Positions 35,586 through 44,337 of a stretch of 64,000 nucleotides of DNA are shown here, piece after piece. The position numbers and the translations under genes are program-made. The stretch's first letter is position 1. Each line of letters starts with the position of its first letter. This DNA is from Advenella mandrilli (GTDB lineage Bacteria; Pseudomonadota; Gammaproteobacteria; Burkholderiales; Burkholderiaceae_B): NCBI RefSeq assembly GCF_016595155.1, contig NZ_JAENGP010000008.1:62001-126000 (forward strand). The letters run 5' to 3'. The notes beneath the pieces are model-generated. The model saw only the letters and a program-made list of their open reading frames with translations, searched no databases and was not told the DNA's origin.

Positions 35586-36491
35586 TTATTCAATATTCTG
35601 CGCCTGTTCGCGCAATTGCTCTATATACAGCTTCAGGTTTATCACGGCCTGGGTAATTTCCAAAGAGCTGGATTTTGAACCTAGCGTATTCACCTCCCGG
35701 TTCATTTCCTGAAACAGGAAGTCAAACCGTTTGCCAGTGCTTTGTTTGCTGTTGGTGTTGCCATTCAGCAGCAACTGCAGTTCTTTAATATGGGAACGCA
35801 GGCGGGTAATCTCTTCTTCTACATCAATGCGCAATGAAAACAGGGCCGATTCACTGGCGATGCGGGCCGACAGTTCTTCGCCGCTTAAGTGCTGCAAACC
35901 ATTGGGGCAGGCAGCGTCAAGGGCTTCCTGCAGTTTTGTGGCCAGTTTCGTGCGGTATTCGGCATGTACGTCGGGCAGAAGGGTTTCAACGGTATTAACA
36001 ATGTCCGTCATAGCGACGGCGTAAGATCGCATGGCACTGGCAAGCCGTTCGCCTTCGCGTTGGCGGGCGATAATAAACTCTTCAATGGCCAGTCGGGCGG
36101 TTTCCAGGCATTGTTTGTGCCAGTCGGTCGCCAAGTCAGGTTTGGCTTTCTGGCTGGGCCAATTAAGCAGGTCTGTCAATAGGGGGGCTTCGGTGTCGGG
36201 AATGACAACACGAACGTCTGCCAGCAGGGTGGCAATGTTTTGCAATAATGCCGGGTCAACAGAAAGGGCACTTGCGCCCTGGTTTTTAATAAAGGAAACC
36301 CGCGCTTCCAGTTTTCCGCGATTGATTTTGCCGGTTAACAATTCACGCAAGCCGTTTTCGGTTTGTCGCAGTTCATCGGGAATGCGGAAGTTCAAATCCA
36401 GATAACGGCTGTTTACGCTTTTCAGTTCTACGGTAATGGTACCCAATTCCGACTCGGTTTGTGCGCTGCCAAAAGCAGTCATGCTTTGAAT
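35586..36491 (-). CDS. yicC: YicC-family endoribonuclease
   Basis: The 301-residue protein begins MIQSMTAFGSAQ, the diagnostic YicC N-terminus (SMTxF). It has VELKSVNSRYLDLNFRIP and the C-terminal DUF1732 segment GKRFDFLFQEMNREVNTLGSKS. YicC is a metal-dependent endoribonuclease; in E. coli it is linked to degradation of the small RNA RyhB. It is divergent from rph, a common pairing of two RNA-processing genes. The start at 36491 is preferred to the upstream ATG at 36506, because the family N-terminus begins there and an SD-like TTTGGA precedes it. Confidence 0.93.
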   Translation of the reverse strand: MQSMTAFGSAQTESELGTITVELKSVNSRYLDLNFRIPDELRQTENGLRELLTGKINRGKLEARVSFIKNQGASALSVDPALLQNIATLLADVRVVIPDTEAPLLTDLLNWPSQKAKPDLATDWHKQCLETARLAIEEFIIARQREGERLASAMRSYAVAMTDIVNTVETLLPDVHAEYRTKLATKLQEALDAACPNGLQHLSGEELSARIASESALFSLRIDVEEEITRLRSHIKELQLLLNGNTNSKQSTGKRFDFLFQEMNREVNTLGSKSSSLEITQAVINLKLYIEQLREQAQNIE

Positions 36492-36637
36492 CATAAATAT
36501 TTCCAAAGGATAGGTTGGTGAATTTTTTGCTGTGCTATGTTAATGCACATTGGATAATAAAGAAACGCTAAAGAAATGCCCATTTTCCAATGCCCACATA
36601 CTACAATGTTACCAACGTAAATTATATAGGTGAAAGC

Positions 36638-37387
36638 ATGCCAGGCAATGATCTGACAATAGACTTCAAACGACCTTCGGACAGGGAACCCAATGGCTTG
36701 CGAAATGTGCAGGTTGAGCGTTCCTATACGCCTTATGCCGAAGGTTCTGTTTTGATTAAAATGGGTAACACGCATGTGCTGTGCAATGCCAGTGTGCTGG
36801 ACAAGGTTCCCCCTTTTTTGAAAGGGCAGGGAAAAGGTTGGGTCACGGCCGAGTACGGTATGCTGCCCAGGTCTACCCATACCCGTAGCGACCGCGAAGC
36901 GGCACGCGGCAAGCAAAGTGGCCGTACCCAGGAAATTCAGCGTCTTATTGGCCGTAGCCTGCGTGCCATTATCGATCTTGAAAAGCTGGGCGAGCGTACT
37001 ATTCATCTTGATTGTGATGTGATTCAGGCCGATGGCGGCACCCGTTGTGCCAGTATTACCGGTGCCTGGATTGCCCTGGCTGATGCGGTTTCACACCTGC
37101 TTAAAACCGGGCAAATACCGGAAAACCCGCTTAAAGACCGGGTGGCCGCCATTTCTGTGGGCATGTACAAGGGCTATCCTGTGCTGGATCTTGATTATGA
37201 AGAAGATTCCAGTTGCGATGCCGACATGAATATCGTTATGACAGGTAGTGGCCAGTTTGTCGAGGTGCAGGGCACGGCCGAAGGGCTGGCTTTCAGCCGT
37301 CAGGAACTGGATAGCCTGCTTATGCTGGCCGAGAAAGGCATTGCCAGTTTGTTGCGGGTTCAGCAAGATGCCTGGCCGGTTGAATAA
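36638..37387 (+). CDS. rph: ribonuclease PH
   Basis: This 249-residue phosphorolytic 3'-5' exoribonuclease trims tRNA 3' ends. It shows [13 protein letters not shown] near the start, [30 protein letters not shown], the phosphate/metal-site segment [20 protein letters not shown] and [12 protein letters not shown]. The ATG at 36638 has an SD (AGGTGA) and gives the family N-terminus; a 16-codon upstream extension from 36590 is unlikely. It is followed by rdgB and hemW on the same strand, a conserved cluster in this group of bacteria. Confidence 0.95.
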   Translation: MPGNDLTIDFKRPSDREPNGLRNVQVERSYTPYAEGSVLIKMGNTHVLCNASVLDKVPPFLKGQGKGWVTAEYGMLPRSTHTRSDREAARGKQSGRTQEIQRLIGRSLRAIIDLEKLGERTIHLDCDVIQADGGTRCASITGAWIALADAVSHLLKTGQIPENPLKDRVAAISVGMYKGYPVLDLDYEEDSSCDADMNIVMTGSGQFVEVQGTAEGLAFSRQELDSLLMLAEKGIASLLRVQQDAWPVE

Positions 37388-37430
37388 GTAGGTTGAATAA
37401 GTATTTAGTGAATTAAAAACGGGAATTGTT

Positions 37431-38036
37431 GTGGTAAGTTTCAAGGGAAAAGTGGTACTGGCCTCTAATAACCAGGGTAAGCTGAAAGAGTTCAAAGCAT
37501 TGTTTGAACCATTGGGAATAACGCTGGTTCCCCAAGGAGAGCTGGGCGTGCCCGAGGCCGAAGAGCCTTTTGATACGTTTGTTGAAAATGCCCTGGCCAA
37601 GGCACGCCACGCCAGCAAGTGTACCGGCCTGCCTGCTATTGCCGATGATTCCGGTTTAACGGTTAACGCCCTGGGTGGTGCGCCGGGTGTGCTGTCAGCC
37701 CGTTACGCCACCTTGTTTGGGGAAGAGAAATCAGACCAGAACAATAACCTGCGTTTGCTTAAAGAGCTGGCCAATCAAAGCGATCGTTCTGCTGCTTATA
37801 TTGCCTTGCTGGTTTTTGTGCGGTCTGAGGCCGACCCATGCCCCATTATTGCCCAAGGGGTCTGGAAAGGTGAAATAGCCACCCAGGCGGCCGGCAGTAA
37901 CGGTTTTGGCTATGACCCGTATTTTTATCTGCCCGAACTGGGTTGTACAGCGGCCGAGTTGGCACCCGAAGTAAAGAACCGGCAAAGTCATCGGGCAATT
38001 GCCTTGAAAAAACTGCTTGCCGAACTGCAGGCTTAA
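37431..38036 (+). CDS. rdgB: RdgB/HAM1 non-canonical purine NTP pyrophosphatase
   Basis: The 201-residue enzyme hydrolyses dITP, ITP and XTP to monophosphates and so keeps deaminated purines out of DNA and RNA. Motifs are VVLASNNQGKLKEF (substrate-binding SxNxxK), FVENALAKARHAS, ADDSGLTVNALGGAPGVLSARYA (catalytic Asp) and GFGYDPYFYLPELG. It starts with GTG at 37431 with only a weak SD. It lies 43 bases after rph and 11 bases before hemW, in one likely operon. Confidence 0.95.
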   Translation: MVSFKGKVVLASNNQGKLKEFKALFEPLGITLVPQGELGVPEAEEPFDTFVENALAKARHASKCTGLPAIADDSGLTVNALGGAPGVLSARYATLFGEEKSDQNNNLRLLKELANQSDRSAAYIALLVFVRSEADPCPIIAQGVWKGEIATQAAGSNGFGYDPYFYLPELGCTAAELAPEVKNRQSHRAIALKKLLAELQA

Positions 38037-38047
38037 ATTAGCACATC

Positions 38048-39277
38048 ATGAAAGAAATTATTCCTGTTTTTCCCGAGCTTTCCCGCACCAGGAAACAGGT
38101 GGGTGGGATGGCCAATCGGGCCATTTCATTTACCCAGGGCTTGCCGCCGCTGTCTTTGTACATTCATGTGCCCTGGTGTGTAAAAAAATGCCCTTATTGC
38201 GATTTCAATTCGCATGCGCAAAAGGGCGAGTTGCCCGAAGATCGCTACTTAAATGCCCTGGCGGCTGATCTTGAACAAACCCTGCCTCTTATATGGGGGC
38301 GGCAAATTCATACGGTGTTTATCGGTGGCGGTACGCCCAGCCTGCTTTCCGCACAAGCGGTGGAACGCATGATGTCCATGCTGCGTAATTATTTAAATAT
38401 CTGGCCCGATACCGAAGTAACCCTGGAAGCCAATCCGGGCACGGCCGAGGCCTTGCGCTTTAAGCAATATGCCGAAGCAGGTATTAATCGCATTTCACTG
38501 GGCATACAAAGCTTTGATGATACGGCCTTGGGTATATTGGGACGGATTCATGACAGCCGCCAGGCTATTGAAGCGATTGAAATCGCCCAAAAGGCGGTAA
38601 ACCGCGTCAATCTTGACCTGATGTATGCCTTGCCCGGCCAAACGCTGGCGTCCTGTAGAAAAGATCTTGAGATGGCCTTGTCTTTTGGTACAGAGCACCT
38701 GTCTTTGTATCACTTAACCATGGAGCCCAATACGATTTTTGCCAAGTATCCGCCGGCGGGCCTGCCCGATGACGATACCAGTGCCGCTTTGCAAGACATG
38801 CTTATAGAGCTAACCGCTGCAAAGGGGTTTGAACAATATGAAGTATCCGCTTATGCGCGCCCCGGGGCAATGGCAAAACATAATGTGAATTACTGGGAGT
38901 TTGGTGATTACATTGGTATTGGTCCCGGCGCACATGGAAAGCTTAGTTTTCATGACCGGATAGTGCGCACGGCAAAAGTACGCAACCCCGATTCCTGGAT
39001 GGAAAAGGCGCTGTTGCAAGATGGCTCTCATCTGGCTGAAGAGCGCGAATTGGATAGCACTGAATTGCCGTTTGAATTCATGCTTAACGCGCTGCGCCTG
39101 AAAAATGGCGTGCCGGTATCCTGTTATGAAGAACGCACCAGCCTGTCGCTGGCAGGCATAAGCCGGCAACTTGAACAGGCGCTTAATAAGGGTTTGTTAG
39201 ATGCCGATCCCATGCGTATCAAGGCCTCACCGCTTGGCTGGCGTTTTCTGAATGATTTGCAGGGTATATTCCTGTAA
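38048..39277 (+). CDS. hemW: radical SAM family heme chaperone HemW
   Basis: The 409-residue protein has the radical SAM cluster motif CVKKCPYC (Cys44, Cys48, Cys51) followed by DFNSH, the form typical of HemW rather than coproporphyrinogen dehydrogenase HemN. GGGTPSLL, EANPGT, NRISLGIQSF and DLMYALPGQT follow, and GIGPGAHGKL is near the C-terminal domain. HemW binds heme and delivers it to respiratory enzymes. It was often annotated as HemN in older work. It is the last gene of rph-rdgB-hemW and is followed by the glnA control region. Confidence 0.94.
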   Translation: MKEIIPVFPELSRTRKQVGGMANRAISFTQGLPPLSLYIHVPWCVKKCPYCDFNSHAQKGELPEDRYLNALAADLEQTLPLIWGRQIHTVFIGGGTPSLLSAQAVERMMSMLRNYLNIWPDTEVTLEANPGTAEALRFKQYAEAGINRISLGIQSFDDTALGILGRIHDSRQAIEAIEIAQKAVNRVNLDLMYALPGQTLASCRKDLEMALSFGTEHLSLYHLTMEPNTIFAKYPPAGLPDDDTSAALQDMLIELTAAKGFEQYEVSAYARPGAMAKHNVNYWEFGDYIGIGPGAHGKLSFHDRIVRTAKVRNPDSWMEKALLQDGSHLAEERELDSTELPFEFMLNALRLKNGVPVSCYEERTSLSLAGISRQLEQALNKGLLDADPMRIKASPLGWRFLNDLQGIFL

Positions 39278-39306
39278 CGCACCAATATGACGCATTCCGT
39301 TTCATT

Positions 39307-39322
39307 TGCACCAATCTGGTGC
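39307..39322 (+). promoter_or_regulatory. NtrC (GlnG) enhancer site upstream of glnA
   Basis: TGCACC-AATC-TGGTGC is a near-perfect palindromic match to the NtrC binding consensus (TGCACC, about 4-5 bases, GGTGCA). Its centre is about 107 bases upstream of the start predicted from the sigma-54 promoter, the classic enhancer distance for glnA. Confidence 0.85.
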
Positions 39323-39375
39323 TAAAAATTTCTGTATTGATACCTTAAGATGCTGCGATAATAATGTAATTGGCA

Positions 39376-39408
39376 AATAATCGTGCACAAACAATTGGCA
39401 CGATTATT
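39376..39408. promoter_or_regulatory. 11-base perfect inverted repeat overlapping the glnA sigma-54 promoter
   Basis: AATAATCGTGC (39376-39386) and GCACGATTATT (39398-39408) form perfect arms 11 bases apart. The right arm covers most of the sigma-54 element. The repeat lies upstream of the expected transcription start, so it is more likely a protein-binding site than an RNA hairpin. Confidence 0.6.
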
Positions 39409-39411
39409 GCT
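39396..39411 (+). promoter_or_regulatory. sigma-54 (RpoN) promoter of glnA
   Basis: TGGCACG-ATTA-TTGCT matches the sigma-54 consensus, with GG at 39397-39398 and GC at 39409-39410, the invariant ten-base spacing. Transcription should start near 39422, about 45 bases before the glnA ATG. Confidence 0.92.
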
Positions 39412-39466
39412 TTACTTATATCGAATGGCCTGAAAGGCTTGCTATTACGATTTCCCTGGAGAAAAC

Positions 39467-40879
39467 ATGACAACCCCACAAGATATCCTGAGATTGATGA
39501 GTGAACGTGAAGTCACATTTGTTGATTTCCGCTTTACTGATACGCTTGGTAAAGAGCATCACATGACTGTTCCTTCCAAAATGGTTGATGAAGAAAAGTT
39601 TGAGTCTGGACAGGCCTTTGACGGTTCTTCAATTGCCGGCTGGAAAGGCATTGAAGCCTCGGATATGCTGCTGATTCCCGATGCCAATACGGCCCGTCTT
39701 GATCCGTTTCGTGAAGAGCCAACCCTTATTCTGACCTGCGATGTGGTTGAACCTTCCGATCTCAAGGGCTATGAGCGTGACCCCCGTTCTTTGGCCAAAC
39801 GGGCCGAGGCTTATCTGAAAGCCAGTGGTCTGGGAGACACCGCTTATTTTGGTCCCGAGCCCGAGTTTTTTGTATTTGACGGGGTTACCTGGACAGATGA
39901 TATGTCCGGCTGCTCATATAAAATAAAATCTGATGAGGCCTACTGGTCACGCAGTGAAGAGTCAGAGCATGGCAATCATGGCCATCGTCCCCGCGTTAAA
40001 GGGGGTTATGTCCCTGTTTCACCGGTAGACTCTTTTGCCGATATGCGCTCTGAAATGTGTGTCTTGCTAGAGCAGCAAGGTGTGCCGGTAGAAATCCATC
40101 ACCACGAAGTGGCCGGTGCCGGGCAGCTTGAAATTGGGACCAAATTCAGTACCTTGGTAGAGCGTGCCGACTGGAACCAGATTATGAAATATACCATTCA
40201 TAACGTTGCCCATGTTTATGGTAAAACCGCCACTTTCATGCCCAAACCAGTGGTGGGTGATAACGGCTCAGGCATGCATGTCCACCAGTCTATCTGGAAA
40301 GATGGCCAAAACCTGTTTGCCGGTAACGGTTACGCGGGCTTGTCTGAGTTTGCCCTGTACTACATTGGCGGTATTATCAAACATGCCCGCGCGCTAAATG
40401 CCATTACCAATCCGGGTACAAACTCGTACAAGCGTCTGGTCCCTCATTACGAGGCACCGGTAAAGCTGGCTTATTCTGCACGTAACCGTTCTGCCTCTAT
40501 CCGTATTCCTTATGTGGGCAATCCCAAGGCACGTCGTGTAGAAGCCCGTTTCCCTGATCCATTGGCTAACCCGTACCTGGCGTTTTCTGCCTTGATGATG
40601 GCAGGCCTGGACGGTGTTCAGAACAAGACTCATCCAGGCGATCCGGCCGATAAAAACCTGTACGATTTGCCACCTGAAGAGGATAAAAAAATCCCAACCG
40701 TGGCAGCGTCGCTGGAAGAAGCCCTGGCTGCCCTGGATACCGATCGTGAGTTCCTGACACGCGGTGGGGTGTTCAGCAATGAAATGCTGGATGCCTATCT
40801 GGAATTGAAAATGCAGGAAGTGACCCGTTTACGTATGACCACTCACCCGGCTGAGTTCGATATGTATTATTCGCTGTAA
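39467..40879 (+). CDS. glnA: glutamine synthetase, type I (GSI-beta)
   Basis: The 470-residue enzyme joins ammonia to glutamate using ATP and forms a dodecamer. Features are FDGSSIAGW, the metal-binding [34 protein letters not shown], the glutamate-site segment [10 protein letters not shown] and the conserved NLYDLPPEE. In the last, Tyr399 is the expected adenylylation site, so GlnE control is likely. Regulation is visible: a sigma-54 promoter at 39396 and an NtrC site at 39307. SD CTGGAG precedes the ATG. It is followed after 43 bases by glnL-glnG, the enteric glnALG order. Confidence 0.97.
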   Translation: MTTPQDILRLMSEREVTFVDFRFTDTLGKEHHMTVPSKMVDEEKFESGQAFDGSSIAGWKGIEASDMLLIPDANTARLDPFREEPTLILTCDVVEPSDLKGYERDPRSLAKRAEAYLKASGLGDTAYFGPEPEFFVFDGVTWTDDMSGCSYKIKSDEAYWSRSEESEHGNHGHRPRVKGGYVPVSPVDSFADMRSEMCVLLEQQGVPVEIHHHEVAGAGQLEIGTKFSTLVERADWNQIMKYTIHNVAHVYGKTATFMPKPVVGDNGSGMHVHQSIWKDGQNLFAGNGYAGLSEFALYYIGGIIKHARALNAITNPGTNSYKRLVPHYEAPVKLAYSARNRSASIRIPYVGNPKARRVEARFPDPLANPYLAFSALMMAGLDGVQNKTHPGDPADKNLYDLPPEEDKKIPTVAASLEEALAALDTDREFLTRGGVFSNEMLDAYLELKMQEVTRLRMTTHPAEFDMYYSL

Positions 40880-40922
40880 GCACACAAATAGCTAACAGAG
40901 TATGACAGGAGAGGAAATACAC

Positions 40923-42008
40923 ATGAACGGGTTTTCTCCTGTCACGTTTCAAGACTGCAAGGCATTTGATCTGCTTGCCACGGCTGTTTTCATGTTAGAC
41001 CAGGATGGCATGATCCGGTGGGTGAACAATGCAGGCCAACATTTGCTGGAACGCTCAAGTCGGTCTTTGGAAGGTTTGGCTGCCTGGCGGCTGTTTGAAG
41101 ATGAACATGCGTTTGAGCATGCTTTTGAGGCCATTTTGAATGGGGAATTCAGTTCATTTGGTTTGATGGGTGGTCTGCTTAAAAATCAGGGGCAAGAAAA
41201 ATTGCTGGTTAGCGCCACTTTGCAAAGGCTTTACCAGCAGGCCTGGTGCGTGATTCTTGAGGTGCGTGAAATTGAACAGCACACGCTGGCCGAGCGCAAT
41301 GAACGCTTGATCAAAGAGCTGGAAATTCATCAGGAAACCTTTCGTAATCTGGGTCACGAGGTTAAAAACCCCCTGGGAGGACTAAGAGGGGCCGCGCAGT
41401 TACTAGAGATGGAGCTGTCTGATCCTGCCTTGCAGGAATACACACAGGTCATTATTGCCGAGGCCGACCGCCTGCAGGAGCTGGTTGATCGACTGATCAG
41501 GCCGGGGCAGGATAATCTGTTTTTGTCTGTTATTAATATCCACGAGGTGTGTGAGCGTGTGTATGCCTTGCTGAAAGCAGAGTATCGCGATGATATTACG
41601 ATTGTGCGTGATTACGATGCCTCGGTACCTAATATGAAAGCGGATATGGCCAAGCTGCTTCAGGCCTATCTTAATATCGGCAGAAATGCTGCCCAGTCAT
41701 TACTGTCCGTAAAAAACAAGGACAAGCTTTCCATTACCTTAAGAACCCGCATCCTTAACCGGCACTTACTATTGAATAAAATGCACCGCCTGGTGTTGGT
41801 GGCGTCGGTGATTGATAATGGTGCCGGTGTGCCAGAAGCGCTACACGATCGCATTTTTCATCCGTTGGTTACGGGACGGGCTGATGGAACCGGACTGGGG
41901 CTAAGCCTGGCACAGGAGTATGTTCGCCAGCATGGCGGGCTGATCGAATTTGATTCGGTGCCGGGCAAAACAGAATTCAGGATATTGCTACCATTGGAAG
42001 CCGCATGA
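40923..42008 (+). CDS. glnL: nitrogen regulation sensor histidine kinase GlnL (NtrB)
   Basis: The 361-residue cytoplasmic kinase/phosphatase controls GlnG phosphorylation in response to PII. An N-terminal PAS domain (about 10-120) has no membrane segment. The H box GHEVKNPLGG (His145) follows, then the N box YLNIGRNAAQS and G boxes DNGAGVPE and GTGLGLSLA. The start at 40923 has a strong SD (AGGAGAGG); an upstream in-frame ATG at 40902 lies before that SD and is rejected. It overlaps glnG by four bases (ATGA). Confidence 0.95.
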   Translation: MNGFSPVTFQDCKAFDLLATAVFMLDQDGMIRWVNNAGQHLLERSSRSLEGLAAWRLFEDEHAFEHAFEAILNGEFSSFGLMGGLLKNQGQEKLLVSATLQRLYQQAWCVILEVREIEQHTLAERNERLIKELEIHQETFRNLGHEVKNPLGGLRGAAQLLEMELSDPALQEYTQVIIAEADRLQELVDRLIRPGQDNLFLSVINIHEVCERVYALLKAEYRDDITIVRDYDASVPNMKADMAKLLQAYLNIGRNAAQSLLSVKNKDKLSITLRTRILNRHLLLNKMHRLVLVASVIDNGAGVPEALHDRIFHPLVTGRADGTGLGLSLAQEYVRQHGGLIEFDSVPGKTEFRILLPLEAA

Positions 42009-43552
42009 AAAAAGTATGGGTTATTGATGATGACCAGGCCATTCGCTGGGTACTGGACAAGGCTTTGCAAAAGGCGGACGTGCAAGCCCGTTGCTTCGAG
42101 CGGGTAGACGACTTGTTGCTAGCCCTGCAAACCGAGCGCCCGAATGTTCTGCTTACCGATATCCGGATGCCGGATATGTCGGGTCTTGAGTTGCTTCAGC
42201 GGGTCAAGCAACAATATCCCGATCTTAATGTGATCGTCATGACGGCATTCACTGATCTGGATAGCACCGTCAGTGCGTTTCAAGGGGGCGCTTTTGACTA
42301 TTTGGTCAAGCCTTTTGATATCAATGAAGCGCTGGCCCTGATTGCGCGCGCGGTTGAGCAGGGGGGGCAGCACCCAGCCGATGTCGATGCCAATGCTCCA
42401 ATCGTTGAGAGTGACTCTGTTGATAAGATGATGAGCAAGTCGTCTTCCCGGTCAATGCAGGATATTTTTCGGGCTATTGGCAGGCTGGCACCATCCAAAG
42501 TAACCGTGTTAATTACTGGGGAGTCGGGCACCGGCAAAGAGTTGATTGCCCGAGCCTTGCATAAGCATGGCGTACGTGCACACAAACCATTTGTGGCGCT
42601 AAATGCGGCTGCGATCCCGAAGGATTTACTGGAAGCGGAATTGTTTGGTCATGAGCGGGGGGCGTTTACGGGGGCCAGCCATTTGCGACGGGGGCGTTTT
42701 GAAGAAGCTAACGGGGGTACCCTGTTTTTAGATGAAATTGGCGATATGCCACTGGATTTGCAAACCCGTCTGTTGCGGGTATTGGCCGAAGGCAGTTTTT
42801 ACCGGATCGGGGGTACCCAGCCGGTTAATGTGGATGTACGTATTATTGCCGCTACCCACCAGCCACTGGAAACCCGGGTGGCGCAGGGTAGTTTCCGCGA
42901 AGATCTTTTTCATCGTCTTAATGTTATTCGCCTGCGTGTGCCGCCTTTGCGAGAGCGAAAAGAAGATATTCCCCCATTGGTGAAACATTTTCTTCGGCTT
43001 GCTGCGGCCAGTTTGGGGGTCAGTGCCAAACGCTTAAGTCCGCAAGCCATGCGGGTGCTGCAAGATTTTGATTTTCCGGGTAATGTCAGGCAACTGGAAA
43101 ATTTCTGTCACTGGCTAACGGTCATGTCGCCTGCCAATGTCATTGAACAATCAGATTTGCCTCCCGAGCTGTTAAACGGCCTGGTGTTTGATTCATCTAC
43201 CGGTCACGCTTCGGGGTATGCCGTTCAGGCAGAACCTTTCAGTGAGGCTTGCATGCCTTCCCCTGAAGTTGCTGCACATCCTTTAGTGGATAAGGCCAAC
43301 ACGATGACCGCTTCCTTGCCAGAGCAGGCGGCAGCAAACTGGCAGCAGCTTTTAGAAAAAGAGGTGCAGGCACAACTGGCGCAGGATGCTTCGGACATTA
43401 TGGATAAGCTGACTGCCGAGTTTGAAAAAATCGCTTTAAGCACTACGCTGGCTTATTGTCACGGGCATCGTACCGAGGCAGCTACTCGTTTGGGCATTGG
43501 CCGTAATACGATTACCCGCAAGCTGAAGGCGCTGGGGCTTGATGACGACTAA
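42005..43552 (+). CDS. glnG: nitrogen regulation response regulator GlnG (NtrC)
   Basis: This 515-residue sigma-54 enhancer-binding protein has a receiver domain with LTDIRMPD (phosphorylated Asp52) and an AAA+ domain with GESGTGKE (Walker A), GAFTGA (the sigma-54 contact loop), [11 protein letters not shown] (Walker B) and [11 protein letters not shown]. After a long linker of about 100 residues comes a C-terminal Fis-type helix-turn-helix ([21 protein letters not shown]). It should act on the NtrC site before glnA. The linker is longer than in E. coli NtrC (469 residues), the only unusual point. Confidence 0.96.
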   Translation: MKKVWVIDDDQAIRWVLDKALQKADVQARCFERVDDLLLALQTERPNVLLTDIRMPDMSGLELLQRVKQQYPDLNVIVMTAFTDLDSTVSAFQGGAFDYLVKPFDINEALALIARAVEQGGQHPADVDANAPIVESDSVDKMMSKSSSRSMQDIFRAIGRLAPSKVTVLITGESGTGKELIARALHKHGVRAHKPFVALNAAAIPKDLLEAELFGHERGAFTGASHLRRGRFEEANGGTLFLDEIGDMPLDLQTRLLRVLAEGSFYRIGGTQPVNVDVRIIAATHQPLETRVAQGSFREDLFHRLNVIRLRVPPLRERKEDIPPLVKHFLRLAAASLGVSAKRLSPQAMRVLQDFDFPGNVRQLENFCHWLTVMSPANVIEQSDLPPELLNGLVFDSSTGHASGYAVQAEPFSEACMPSPEVAAHPLVDKANTMTASLPEQAAANWQQLLEKEVQAQLAQDASDIMDKLTAEFEKIALSTTLAYCHGHRTEAATRLGIGRNTITRKLKALGLDDD

Positions 43553-43561
43553 CGGTGTGTA

Positions 43562-44332
43562 TTAGCGCATAAAAGCCTGCTCACGCAAGCTGGCCAGGCT
43601 GTCGCGACGCACGAAGTCACTTACTTCTTTGCTGTTGGGATTATTGATCAGCTCGTTGGGGGTAGACCATTGCAAGAGCTTGCCATTACTCATAATGCCG
43701 ATTTTATCGGCAATCGCAAAGGCTTCGGCTTGATTATGGGTTACTAAAATAGCACTAAGCTTGTTTTCTTTCAGGATTTCCCGCACCTCGAAGGCCAGTC
43801 TTTCACGGCTGTCGGTGTCCAGGTTGGAAAATGGCTCATCCAGCAACAGGATTTTTGGAGAAGGGGCAATGGCACGAGCCAGTGCAACCCGCTGTTGTTG
43901 CCCACCCGACAGTTCATGCGGGTAACGTTTGCGGGTGTCAGACAGGTTGATTAAGCTAAGCATTTCGGCTGTCCGGCTTTTAATATAAGCCTTGTCTTTG
44001 TTTTTCAGGCCAAAAGCAATGTTTTGTTCAATGGTTAAATGCGGAAATAAGGCATAGTCCTGAAACATCATGCCAATATGACGATTTTCTGGTTCTACCA
44101 TTTTGCCTGGGGCGGACAACACCATATTGGCCAGTTTTATTTCACCTTCATAAACTGGTTCAAAGCCGGCAATAGACCTTAGGACGGTTGTTTTCCCACA
44201 CCCAGAAGGGCCCAGCAAACAGCCAATCTCACCTTCTTGCAAGGAAAGGGAAAAATTCTCAACCACGACCTTCAGTTGTTTTTGTTGCGGGTAGGCCAGT
44301 TTGATTTTATCCAGAACGAGAAGCTGATTCAT
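43562..44332 (-). CDS. fbpC: iron(III) ABC transporter ATPase FbpC
   Basis: The 256-residue ATPase has Walker A GPSGCGKTT, Q-loop MFQDYALFPHLTIEQNI, signature LSGGQQQRVALARAI, Walker B ILLLDEPFSNLD and VTHNQAEA. It is shorter than PotA/CysA-type ATPases because it lacks most of the C-terminal TOBE region. It is the third gene of an fbpA-fbpB-fbpC operon, five bases after fbpB, and ends nine bases from convergent glnG. The substrate is inferred from the operon and its Fur box. Confidence 0.88.
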   Translation of the reverse strand: MNQLLVLDKIKLAYPQQKQLKVVVENFSLSLQEGEIGCLLGPSGCGKTTVLRSIAGFEPVYEGEIKLANMVLSAPGKMVEPENRHIGMMFQDYALFPHLTIEQNIAFGLKNKDKAYIKSRTAEMLSLINLSDTRKRYPHELSGGQQQRVALARAIAPSPKILLLDEPFSNLDTDSRERLAFEVREILKENKLSAILVTHNQAEAFAIADKIGIMSNGKLLQWSTPNELINNPNSKEVSDFVRRDSLASLREQAFMR

Positions 44333-44337
44333 AGGTT

